Part shown: in pieces, positions 22,579-34,039 of the stretch
Position numbering within the stretch: the stretch's first letter is position 1
How the letters are laid out: the number at the start of each line of letters is the position of its first letter
Source: Acanthaster planci
Lineage: Eukaryota; Echinodermata; Asteroidea; Valvatida; Acanthasteridae
Reading direction: 5' to 3'
Length of the DNA: 64,000 nucleotides
NCBI RefSeq assembly: GCF_001949145.1
Contig: NW_019091359.1
Location: forward strand, 1,082,329 to 1,146,328
The notes under the pieces: model-generated
The model's input: only the letters and a program-made list of their open reading frames with translations
Database searches by the model: none
What the model was told of the DNA's origin: nothing
Program-made: the position numbers and the translations under genes

Positions 22579-25500
22579 GTAAGTTCCTCTGTAATCTGAG
22601 CTGTGTGATATTGTACATAGCCATCTTGCACGGGAGCAGTAACTGAATGCCCTTGATTTTGAATGCAGTTGCTGTTGTATACGTACATTTACATTGGCAT
22701 GCAAAACTATTTATGCATCAGTGGTTGCATTTTCAGATTGAAAATTCCTATAAAAATATCATGATTGTTGAATAAACTTCCAAACCTGTGTATTGTCTTT
22801 TTATTTTTTGTCAGTGATATTCATGTATCAAACAGCCAACACCCTGTCCTTCTTGGGGAGAACGTGTCCACTTGCAAAACCTTTCCACGACAATGTTACA
22901 CGGTCATTTTGAATTACCTCATTACACACGCCTCAATTTTGCACAGGTAAACCTTACTTGCGTTCAGTTAAATGATGGAGCGTGGGGCGCAGGTCGAAGA
23001 CTGCAAATGTGGAAATGTACTGTATGTAATTTGTCTTTGTGTTTGTGTGCCCTGGCCAGCACCACACTGAGGAGACAGATTTCTCTTAGGAAATTCTAGA
23101 CTGGACTGTGGATGGACTTGATATTGTGTCCCTGTGATAATAATTCAACAGTTGTGTAGTTGCCACAACTATGGAACAAGTATTTGTGTGTGCTGTGATA
23201 ATCCACTCTGTGGATGCCTTGTCACAGGTATGGTAAGGAGTTTCTTAATCTTGAGACTAATACGCGTATATTTTGATCTTTGTTGACGAATTGATTAGTG
23301 TATGAATTAGTTGAATTCCCTTGTTGACTTATCAAATCAAGTTGAAATGCTCTTGAAATTCTCTACTGAATATTAAATTTGGCAGGGTGTGTCGTGGTAC
23401 TTTGTGAAGTGGCTGGGCTACCCGTCGAGTGAGAACACATGGGAACCACTGAGTAACTTGGGCAACTGCAGGAAAATCATCAGGAAGTTCCACAAGCAAG
23501 AGAAGCGGGAGAAGCTGAACCGGCAGGAGTTCAAACGTAAGCGAGAGCTCTCAGGTGAGGCCATCCACTCTGTGCCCAACAAGAAGCCCAAGACCGTGGG
23601 CCTGGAGAGGGCCATCTCGCCGGTGGACCTGTCCAACCAGCGCAGGAACGTGCAGCGTGCCCTGAGGAGGTGGCGGGCCCAGCTGAACAAGGTGTGCACG
23701 GACAACGCCGTCATTCTCGTGGAGAACCGCGTGGACCTGGAGGGCCCGCCCAAAGACTTCACCTATATCAATGACTATAAGCCGGGGCCGGGCATAGTCA
23801 TCCCCACTGACCCCTTGGTCGGTTGCGATTGCGAGGACTGCAGCAGCGAGTCCAACTGCTGCGCGCAGAAGAGCGGGGCGCCCTTTGCCTACAGCAAGTT
23901 TGGTCGCATCAAGGTGCCGCCCGGCAAGCCTGTCTACGAGTGCAACATCAGGTGCAAATGCGGTCCCAAGTGCCCGAACCGCGTCGTGCAGTACGGCAGG
24001 CAGGTTGATGTCGCCATCTTTAGGACATCCAACGGGTGTGGTTGGGGAGTCAAGACGCTCAAATCCATCAAGAAAAATGCATTTGTCATGGAGTATGTCG
24101 GAGAGGTGGGTGCATGCACATGGTGCAAGACAGGCTTGCAATAGTGGAGCCCTGCTGTAGCATCTGCCGTTTTAACATTGCCTGTAACTTTGAAATTCAG
24201 TGCTGTAGGCATCTGTGTGGCATAACAACTCTTCCCCATGTGTTTTCTCTGAAAAAGATTTGATAATACTGCTTTCTTTCCTGTCCAGTGCCACAGTAGA
24301 CACAAATACAGTCGAAAATCCAGCATGGCTAAGAGTTGTTCTTCTGCCTTTTTTACCGTTCCACCGAGGTGTAGACATGGACATGTATTCATATTGTATT
24401 CTCATTGCAGTCCGAGAGTTGCAAAGAAATTACAAATATGCTCAGGTGTCCCTGACAGAAAGCCAAATTAATATCATTGATTTCATAATCCTTACCTTTA
24501 ACAGTTCAATTAGGTCTCCATACTTGAAACTAATTGGATTGACACCTGTTCTCCATCACTTGAATGTAACCTTGTTTTCCCTTGTCATTTTCTTCACCAT
24601 CAGGTTATAACCAATGAAGAAGCTGAGAGACGAGGTCAGATCTATGACGCCAATGGCCGGACCTACCTGTTTGACTTGGACTACAATGATGGAGATTGCC
24701 CCTTCACCGTGGATGCAGGTCGCTATGGCAACGTCTCCCACTTTGTCAACCATTCGGTAAGTAAGTGGAGGAGGCCATGTTGGGGATGTTGCATGCTTTG
24801 GATGAGGTGAACAGAATGACCAAAACAGAAAGTATTTGACGGTATTTTAAATGATGGGTTTCTGTCACCTGTGACGGCAGGATTCGGCTGTGAACCCTTG
24901 CGTTTTCCCAAGCTGGATAAGTCTGCTCATTTCTGCACTGCAGAGTACAAGTTCTGATGAGATTCTTCCAAAGACCCCTCCAGCCAATTGACCTTGAGGA
25001 AACCAGTTCTGGTTATACTGTATGCCATGCTGAAAAATATCTGTGAAAAGTCAACAGTTACTTGTTGCCAAAATGTTTGTCATCAAATTTGGTGCCTCAA
25101 ACACAGTGCAATCTTGGGGGATGTCCAGAGTTTTTTTTAACCCAACCATGTTTTGTTTGACAGTATTGTTCATCAGTATATTTTTCGTAAGGCACAAATC
25201 AAAACCCACAAAAATGAGGCAGCACTGCATATTCTCGTTCTTTTTACTGCCCTGTACCATTTCCTTCCTTGTCAACCAGATATTTCTTGATTGATTGGTT
25301 TATTGATAACATACAAAGTGAAAAAATGTACCACAGAGTTGAAATCATTTTGATTGCTCATAAAAAGACACTTGTTACAAACAGAGCTTAACTCGTAAAA
25401 TCCCAGTAAATGACACCAAGAAGGATATGCACTACTAATGAAAATGAACAATTGCGTTTAGATTTCTTTTTTGTTGGCCCCCATTGAGTAGTCTCCGTGG

Positions 25501-26360
25501 CTGATCATCTGAAAAAGCTCATTAGTAGGATGAAAAGCACCTGCAGTGATTGCCAACATGTTCCATGAAATGTTGCACAACCTCACTGCTGTTTATCCTC
25601 ATTTCACGCTGTTCTTCCCCCCCCCGCACCCCTGTCCTTCTATTTACCGTTGTGTTGAACTTCTCCCTGCCCAGTGTGATCCCAACCTGGTTGTGTACGG
25701 AGTCTGGGTCAACACCCTGGACCCAAGACTACCCAGGATAGCGCTGTTTGCCAGCAGGGACATCAAGGAAGGAGAGGAGCTTAGCTTTGACTACCAGATG
25801 ACAGGTAAATTGTCCCTCGCTGTCATTTTTCCCCCAACCCCCACTATCGAGAGCGTCGGTCGTAGGTGGGGGGGTGTCAGTTGTAGAGGAAATCCTGCAT
25901 TGGTAAAAAGGAACGTTTCCATGTGTGAACCTGTCCTGACATGTCGCAAGGTTGGAGTAACACAGTCTAATGCTGCTATGCACTGAACAATCGGATATGA
26001 CGAACATAACTCTTGGCTCTGGAATTTTTGGTTCTCTTTTACCGAATTTGCTACATGTACTTTGAATTGATGAATAATGACTTGCAAGTTGGGAAAATCC
26101 TACTCGCAGAGGAGCAACAGCCAACATGCTGCAGCCGCGTAAACCACCGGCTGCCAAATACATGCGTGCTACACAGGTGGCGCTGATTCAGAAAATCTTG
26201 CTTTGTGTTACCGCTACAGAGACAAAATCAAACAGTAACTACCTCATATATTGCTTTCCCTATTTTCACAGGTGAGCTCAACACTTCAGGGTCAGCCTCC
26301 AAGCTTCAACCCATTCGATGCAGATGTGGTGCCAAAAATTGCAGAGATTTCCTATTCTAA
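22508..26360 (+). CDS. SUV39H2: SUV39H-type histone H3 lysine-9 methyltransferase
   Basis: Five exons (22508-22578, 23386-24105, 24604-24756, 25675-25804, 26272-26360) give about 386 residues plus a short unresolved N-terminus; vertebrate SUV39H proteins have about 410. In order: a chromodomain ([26 protein letters not shown]; aromatic cage residues present), a basic linker, a pre-SET zinc cluster ([25 protein letters not shown]), a SET domain ([38 protein letters not shown]) and a post-[11 protein letters not shown], ending RDFLF. All catalytic and zinc-binding signatures are intact. The enzyme tri-methylates H3K9 and builds pericentromeric heterochromatin. Wording ([30 protein letters not shown]) is closest to SUV39H2, but invertebrates usually have one SUV39H gene, so the symbol is by similarity and synteny. 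The first coding exon is uncertain (see findings). Confidence 0.93.
23386..24105 (+). CDS. SUV39H2: SUV39H exon: chromodomain end, pre-SET, SET start
   Basis: A 720-nt phase 0 exon from [15 protein letters not shown] to FVMEYVGE, donor GTGGGT. It is much richer in G and C than its flanks. It holds the complete pre-SET cysteine cluster. Long antisense open frames over it are shadows. Confidence 0.95.
24604..24756 (+). CDS. SUV39H2: SUV39H exon: central SET
   Basis: Encodes [18 protein letters not shown] to [11 protein letters not shown] between CATCAG and GTAAGT. Both intron positions (EYVGE/VIT and NHS/CDPN) match my recollection of the vertebrate SUV39H genes. Confidence 0.95.
25675..25804 (+). 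CDS. SUV39H2: SUV39H exon: SET catalytic end
   Basis: Encodes [20 protein letters not shown] to [11 protein letters not shown] plus one base. It follows a long pyrimidine tract ending TGCCCAG; donor GTAAAT. Completes NHSCDPN and carries the FDY tyrosine. Confidence 0.95.
26272..26360 (+). CDS. SUV39H2: SUV39H last exon: post-SET
   Basis: Encodes [20 protein letters not shown] then AKNCRDFLF and TAA (26358-26360). The three post-SET cysteines (CxCxxxxC) that with NHSC bind zinc are present. A C10 tract directly follows the stop. Confidence 0.95.
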
Positions 26361-26382
26361 CCCCCCCCCCAAGAGAGTATTG

Positions 26383-26388
26383 AATAAA
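26383..26388 (+). promoter_or_regulatory. Proximal poly(A) signal of SUV39H
   Basis: AATAAA lies 23 bases after the stop codon. A short 3' UTR would end around 26400-26415. Whether it is used rather than the distal signal at 30207 cannot be told from sequence. Confidence 0.45.
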
Positions 26389-29300
26389 AGAACTAGTGAA
26401 TCATTTTCAGTTTAGGCATGACATGTTATTCAAAACAACTGACCTCACTTGTTCTATGATAGCACAGGCTTGATGTTCCAAGAGAGTTTTTATGAATGTA
26501 AAAAAGTTTGTAATGTTTGCTGGAAGGGATACTCGTATTATCCTGGATTGAGTTGTTAAAGCAGTGCTCGTGGGTTTGAGTACACAGTATTCAGAGGACT
26601 CAAGTCGGTCGCCCACAGTGACAAAGGGGATTTCTAAATGTATTTGGGTCAGGTTGGGGAGATCACAGCGGAACCGTTCGAGAGACTGAGGATACATGCG
26701 CGTACTGAGACAAGTGGGAAGAGGGAAAGAAATGAAGAGAGTTGGTGTTGGCTTGGCCCGATGGAGCCAAGGCTGTTCCGATTTCACAAAATCTGCTTCT
26801 GTAGCGGAATACCTTGACTAATTTCAAGGCTTTGCAGCAGTAGCTGGGGGACAGATTGTGTAAACTGTTTTAATGCTTTTAAATATTTTTTTTTTCTTCT
26901 TGTCGTTGTAGTGTACTGTGAAGGATTATCGGGTGGAATGAATCTTTTTCCTTTGGGCTCTTGAGCTGTGTGAGGGCAGGAAGATGCAACTGTATTTCTA
27001 ACAGACTTTCATAATCTGCTTTCTTACCATAAATGATATCCTGTACTCTTTGAATATTGTTTGTTCTTCCATTTGGAGCGCCGTGTTATACTGAGGCTTG
27101 ATACTCTTGATTCTGTTGAGAATGATCAGCACGTCAAGCTTCTGCGAAAACCACTGATGTAGTCTGTCGTGTAAATGGCATCTTGCACCTCATTTTTGTC
27201 TCAAGCCGACAAAAGTGGAACATGTGTGTCAGAAATTAAGGGCATGCCCCGTGAAAGGTTTGGCTTGGCGACCCAAACCAGAAACATGTTTCAGCTTTGG
27301 TCGTTAGATGTTTTCATGACTTCAGCTGGGCCTGTTTGACGTCATAGTTCTAACCAAATGAGAGCCGAAGGTTGGAGTTGTTTTATTGCCAGTTCAGAAT
27401 GGCAGAAACAAGCAGACAAGTTTGGGTCATCTTGGATAAGTGAATTTAACATTCACAAAATTTGTTGTTACTTGTAGTAGATCAAAAGACGTACTTCTAT
27501 ATCGTGCAAAGAGATAGCAGGACTGGTAAAAAACATGCTGAATATGGAGTGAAAATAACATTATCAACAAGGTCATCTGCAACCCTGGACTTTGTCTCTG
27601 TCGGAAGGCGTAACCGTTTTTGCTTCTATATTTTTGTGGACCAAAATGGACCTGGTTATTTCTTTGACGTCACAAACATGTTTCTGGTTGGGGGTTGCGA
27701 AAACACTCCCCTGTGAACATGCAACCTCTGGTGTCTAATAGAAAAGCTTACACAAGTCAAAGTTAATGCTATGGCAATTTAATTTCTTGCAGAAATAGTC
27801 AAACTTAAATCTTTTTAAACTTACTGGCATGATGCAATGAAACAGTTGTTAACTTTGATGAAGGAGATGGGATTCTTGTTTACCGCATAATAAACAGTAC
27901 ATGGCACCCTTGGTTTCACCTGGGGTGCTGTGTCTTTCAGGGCGTAAAAAATGCTACATCCCGTGTTGTAGCTTCAAGTCAGCACTTGAAAACTATAAGT
28001 CAAACGGGGTTAAATACCCTCAGGAAATAGCAAAGTGCTCCAACTTGGAACAGGATGTAGCACTCGTGTACAAACTTAGTGACATCAAAAATAGACACAT
28101 TTTTTATAATCTCTCTCTGATGCAGGATGCATGGTTTGAGTAGACTGCATTCAAGAGTATTTGTTCAGAAATATTTTTGTTTCTTCCTCTCAACAAAAGG
28201 CTTCGTGTCGGGAGACAGTGGTTCAGAATAACAGGTCAGGGCTTCATGTGAACAAAATATCCCGGTAGTTGTAGACAATTTTTTTTTTTTCATTTAAATT
28301 TTCTGTTCTGTACCATAATGCAGCCCCTTATATACATTTATCTATAAAACTTAACATTTCATGTTTTACAGGGATAATGAACATTTAGGATTTTTCTAAC
28401 CGAAAGGACCTACGCGACAAATTCCACATGTAAAGATTTCAGAAGTCATATTCTTATTAATAAAAGAAAAATAAGATTAATAAAAGAAAAACATACATGG
28501 ACACTCATTTTGACTCAGGTTTTGCACTTTTTTCCATCATGATAAAACTGTACCTGACTTTCGCGGGTGCTTTATGGCAATGTCAGTTTGGTGTTTTGAT
28601 GTACATCTGGTTTTTTTGTTCACAGTGAATCTAATTTGACATTGTTCATGAACTAGCTAGTGATAAATGAGCAAATAGATGTGATGCTATGCATCAACAG
28701 AAAGGAAAAAATTGGAATGGAAAGTAGGAATTTAACCTCATGATAGGAAAATGTGTTCTGCCTGCGACATCACTTTGACTATTCAGCTCACATGTGGACA
28801 TTTGAATTGGTGGTAAAATAAAATCACATGACCCTTAGAATTCTGGCACGAGACTGAAAGTGAGGTTGTGTGGGACGCATTCATTTTAACTTTTAACAGA
28901 GATCTTGGTCTTGGTATAAAACCTGTGGGCATTTTTGAGCTGGACATGTTGAGGTTGCGATGAACGAGGTGATGGCTTGTGCCGGCGTGTTTCTGTATGG
29001 TGGTAGGAATGGGCCTGTGCGCTGATATCGTCACTTTGTTCATGCATGAACTTCCCTATGGAGCCAGTGGTGGGCCCATCATCCACTGAGCACCACAGGA
29101 AATTACTCACATAAACAGAGTACGCCAACACGATCTATTAGTGATACAGTATATAACGGAGTTTTTGTCTGCCCGGATGTAGTGCAGGTGAGTGTTTTAT
29201 ACAGACACTACTTGGTGATACTCTGCAATTGTGTCCAGCCATCAAAATGTTCCAGCAGTATTGATATACCTCACTGGCATTCACAACCTCATTTTCATGG

Positions 29301-30206
29301 GTATGATCTTGCCATGCCAAGTTGGTTCCAACACACCTTATGCAATCTTAATCCCTGCTGTTGTGTAATTTAAATATCCCACTATTTGGGAGTTTTAAAT
29401 TAGGACTATTTGATGTGTTACGTGCAACGCAGATTTCTGCGTGCGTGACGTGCACGTGGGTGCGAGTGTGTAGCTTCTGAGATGTGCAAGCGATTCACTT
29501 ACATTTATGTATATTCAAACTGAATAGCCAGTCGGAGCTCTTTTCTTGTGCTAAAAGACCAGGGGCTAGTGAAGGAGCGCGCACGTAGCCCATTGTGGCA
29601 TTCAGTATGCGTACAATGGGAACATCTAACTGTATTCATTAGGAACTGGGTAATACTTTTGCAAGGTCCTACTTGACATCCTTGGTGTCATTTTTCAATG
29701 GAGGTTATGAGTTGTTGGCATCTCCACGGTGTCTCAGAGGCCGTTTTATTTTAATCTAGTTACGGTGAATGCACGGAAGATTAACTCGAGCCTATCACAG
29801 CCATTCAAAGCTCTTGCCCTCTAAGGACACATAAACGCATAAATTCAATAGTAAACAAAGTTTAAAACCAGGTTGGTTTTTCTTTTTGCATGTAGATTTT
29901 GTCAGCTATGGTAAACCATATTGGATATGCTTCCATTCATTCAGTGTTGTAAACAGTTGGTCTCTGCATTTCTTCTCAGAAAGGTCAACATCAGTAAAAT
30001 GTCATTGCTTTGTATTCTGTCAACATTTGGTTTGGCCACAAATGGTTTTATATCATTTTTTGTCCATCACTATAGTTTTAAAGGAAACATGATTTGAAAC
30101 TCGTTTTGTAAATACTGTAAATATGTCAGAGAGAAGCAAACGAGTCTGGTGGATGGTATTATGGAAAGAGTCGTGCTGTCAAATGTAAACCGTTTTCAAC
30201 ATTTTG

Positions 30207-30212
30207 AATAAA
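30207..30212 (+). promoter_or_regulatory. Candidate distal poly(A) signal of SUV39H
   Basis: AATAAA followed by a T-rich stretch (GTTTTTCTTTTCC), which fits a downstream element. It would give a 3' UTR of about 3.9 kb. Confidence 0.35.
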
Positions 30213-31059
30213 GTTTTTCTTTTCCAAGTGATTGAGAGCCCATGGCATGATTTTGCTTAGGGGAACACATTGTGTGTTTTAAACTTTCTAATGTTGAAGT
30301 GTGTATCAGTTTTGGATTAATTTTATTGAAAAGTACATTTTTTTAAAAGACGTTTAAACATTTCCAAGCTTTTTTTCCTGACAAATGGAAGCACTGTTTC
30401 TGTGATGTTATTTAAGGAAGACATTCATTATAAAGCAGGTTTTCTGTTCAAATTGTGACCCCAAAATTTGCTCAGCATCTGAGAAAACTGTCGAGACAAC
30501 TATGTTAACCGACCTTTTGTCATGAACTGAAGCATCACCTTCAAAAACACAATTGACTGCCTAATTGAAAGTAGGGCCCAACTCCCCCCCAAAAAACTTT
30601 CTTGAGTTAAAAAAAAAACCAATAGTTTTTGAAGAGGTTGCAAAGGAAATCAATTAACTCTCCTTGGCCAAAATAGTGGGCTTTTCCTCTAAATGAGGTA
30701 TTCAATTTAAAGACATAAAAAATCCAATATTATGGCCAATTCTGGTGCTAATAAAACTGACAAGTCTTCCAATGTTGACATCACACTTTTGCTCATGAAT
30801 ATGCAAGTCATATGCATAAGAAATAGGACACCAAACTCCCTTACACATAGCAAATTGAAAAATGGAGTAAAAGGATACCAAGAATGTGCATTTACAGGGA
30901 CTTCCGTGAAAAATTGAAATAAACAGCCTGTTGATGCACAAAAGCAAAGCAATCCTTTGTATGTATTTTCTTTCTTGAAGGTAGATTTTATAGAGACCAT
31001 AAAAAGCTGTAGTTTGATCGACACAGAGCCTGCAAAATTGGCACATTTTGATTTTTCAC

Positions 31060-31065
31060 TTTATT
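31060..31065 (-). promoter_or_regulatory. Candidate poly(A) signal of DCLRE1C
   Basis: TTTATT on the plus strand reads AATAAA on the minus strand, about 1.8 kb after the Artemis stop codon. Other AATAAA hexamers exist in this AT-rich stretch, so the choice is tentative. Confidence 0.3.
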
Positions 31066-32894
31066 CAATTCACAATTCACACCAATTCATCAAAGCAAGT
31101 GCCAGTGTACAGGTAAAACAATTTTACTGCAAATAAAACCAAAGAAGAAAAATAAAGGCAACAGAAAGACATCTACATGCACCTGTGTCGTTTTGAAGTT
31201 CGACGTGACTCCTAACAGGTAATATCTGTCTATCAAAAATCCATCGCAAGTCTGTTCATGACAACTCTGGTCTCAAGACACTGTATTTGCTTGTCTTAAT
31301 TTAACACGACACAAACAAACCCTTTGTTTTTTTGTGTTCTTGTCCTTAAAGTGATACAATCTCACAGTGAAATTCAAATCCACACGTCAGTTGCTTCAAA
31401 TATTTTGTAAGAAATACTTCTCCGAATGTCACGGTTAAACACTTTTTCCATGCAATAAACCAGTGGACACTGCCACTCAAGTTACTTACAGATTTTTTTT
31501 GTTTACATAAACATACTAGTTACAGTTTGAATATTTTATGTTCTTAAAAAATTAATTCAAATTAATCTTAAGATCATGCATCCTCTTTGAAGTACAAATG
31601 TAGCAACTGTCCATTAATATTTCACACAAATTCAAGTCATAAAGGTTCAAACATCTTCCGGCCGCGGCTGCCTTTTAAAGAAATTTTTTTTCTGATATCT
31701 ATGTCAGATCAGACAGAATGTGATTTTCATATTAACTGATACCCATGTCAGAAACTGTAGCCTCAACTGAACGTATTTTAGAATTAAGTCAGATTTTGGA
31801 TCTGGCAAAATCAATTCAGCCAAACACTTGACACAGCAATGAAAGTCAAGTTTTTGACTCTAAAATTGAACAAGTTTACTCTGAACTTTGAAGAAATAAA
31901 AACTTAACAAATTTAAGCATTTCAGCTCCTGATCTGAATTCCAGAAGTAATAATTAAGCACAAAAATCCCATCCGTCAAATAATTATGATGAAACAAAAG
32001 AAGATAAACCTCCAGGAAACACCTGACATTTCACTTATTAAATGCTAAAAAAAGGCACAGCACATGGATGCATGGTCATATTTGCATATTATTGTAAGCT
32101 GTGCCATTAAAGTAGAAACTTAATATTGCACTGAACAGATCAACTGAAACTGAATTTGAGAATGATTTACATGTACAATGGATTATGGTGTTTGCACTAG
32201 ACTCAAGTAGTTCATAAATCAACTGAATGTTGGCACGCTTATGTTGTTAACGAGACCTAGATTTCTGTATAACAAAGACACTGCAGAATTTTGAAAATTT
32301 TAATTCATTTAAAATTTTCTATAAATACTCAATAAATGAAATGCCCCCTCCAGAAACAATTTCATTTTGGTCATAAATACCGAAGATGTAGAAGGCATAT
32401 AGCTACATAATATTAAAGCAAATTGAATTTTATGAAGTTATGTCTCTGAAAATAAAATATAATAATATTAACTTTTCACCAAACAGGGCTTCAGAGGTAC
32501 TGAGGAATTCATTAGAATTTCTCAGCAATGTACTGAACATTAAAGATTGCAACTGGACGATAAAAAAGGCTGATATTTTTCAGTATCTGTGTCAGCATCT
32601 GCTTCACCTTTTTTATCCACCAAAAGTTTTGGAGCTGCAGTTGATGAGACCATTCCTGGTCCATCACAAGTCGTCCAACCACAAGTCTGCAAGGTCAGAA
32701 GTATTAAAATGGGATAAACAAGGACACAGGGTTGCGCCCAAAACAGTTCATTTGAGTAGTTTATGATTAGGCTTTGACTTAACAGTACATTAGCTGTGAC
32801 TAGCTTGCGGACTCTATGACAACTTAGCTACAACACTGAAATTTCACCAACCAAGGTTTCCTTGAGGATGAAGTTTTCAAACACTTGAAGTTTC

Positions 32895-34039
32895 TCAGTC
32901 TGGTTTGATTGATCTGTTACATGATGCAACGCCTACTGATTCCCCTCTTGCTATCCTGACCCACACAGCCTCAACCCGATCGGGCCGAACCCCCTTTCCC
33001 TCTGGAGTACATGGGATGTCAAAATCTGAGGAGCTGCGTGAGGCGGCAGACCCCTGCGAACTCGGCAGGAACGTGTCTTGGGAATGATTGGTGCCCTGGG
33101 ACAGTTCCAAGTGTGCCTCATCGAGGGTGGCCTGTGAGTCACTGCTTTCCAGAGGGACAACCGACCCAGTGGACGAAAGCTGGGAGCTCAGCACGACTGT
33201 CCCGTGAGATTTGGACTCAATTACGTTTCCGTCAGTATCAGCGGGCAATTTGTTGGTGTTCTGAGCATGCTGTTGGGTGCCTCTTTGCTCTGTAAATCCC
33301 GTGGAATCACTCTTGTCTTGCTGTTTAGATGCATCAGCGGTTCTAGCATCAAACCAAGTAGGTTTGCAACAACCATCCTCCAAGTACTGGGGAATGTTTT
33401 GGCTTGTGCCTGTCCAGTTGGCAACGGGAACTGATGTCTCTTGGCTGTTCTTGATGCTGTATTCTTCTGTCACATCTGACTCACACCAGGAGCTATCCAA
33501 CTCGGTCATGCCTTGGTGCTTAGCCTCAAGGTGATGTACACCATCTGGAAGTTTCACATCAACTCTGCAGTCGGTTTCAGCCAGTCCTACATCGGCAGGA
33601 GGATGTTTCTCCTCGACAGGAGGGGGCGTGGCAGTTCCCAATCTGACTGCCTTCTGGGACTCCTTGTCAATGTCTGCATCGGGCAGGTACTTCAACCAGC
33701 TATTGATCTCGGCATGTTTGGACTCCTGTCGTGATCGCTTCTCATTCAAGTCTACCACCTCTTGCAAATAATCTTCATCTTGTGATGACTTACACGTGGC
33801 TGGATTGTCATGCAGCTTGTGTGGTGGTTTGCTCTTTGAAGGTGGCTCAACAACTTCTCCAAATTCAAGGTTTTGTTCCTTGAATCCTTCTTGACTGTCT
33901 TCCACAGGTAGGGATTGGTCTGGTGCTGAGTCATACAGGTCTAGTTCCCCACTGCTCAGATCACTGTCGTCCATTGCCAAGTAACTATCTTGGATAGAAC
34001 CCTTTGGATGGTCTCCTGACTCTGGAGATGTCCGGACAT
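32895..34039 (-). CDS. DCLRE1C: DCLRE1C last exon: disordered regulatory tail
   Basis: About 380 residues rich in S, D, E, Q and T, with several SQ/TQ sites of the kind phosphorylated by DNA-PK or ATM. It ends [23 protein letters not shown] and TGA (32895-32897). Human Artemis ends SSSDFEVPSTPE...ATGESIAV, which identifies the gene. The acceptor is TTTTATTCAG. A WLKYL motif (33684-33698) may correspond to the human DNA ligase IV-binding WEVFF. Confidence 0.9.

Larger units (their letters stand above)
26361..32894. other. Convergent 3' region between SUV39H and DCLRE1C
   Basis: No coding exon recognised. It probably holds the 3' UTRs of both genes: candidate poly(A) signals are at 26383 and 30207 on the plus strand and near 31060-31065 on the minus strand. 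Open frames of 80-114 codons here overlap on both strands and match nothing I know. Confidence 0.55.

Noticed and set aside
23551-24141. 196-codon antisense open frame over the SUV39H exon
   Set aside because: It mirrors a GC-rich coding exon with clear pre-SET and SET motifs on the plus strand; the antisense translation resembles no family and has no splice signals of its own.
27462-27716. 84-codon frame downstream of SUV39H as a missing MAGUK SH3 or guanylate-kinase exon
   Set aside because: It lacks the ALFDY/WW of SH3 and the glycine-rich loop of guanylate kinase, and has no convincing splice sites.
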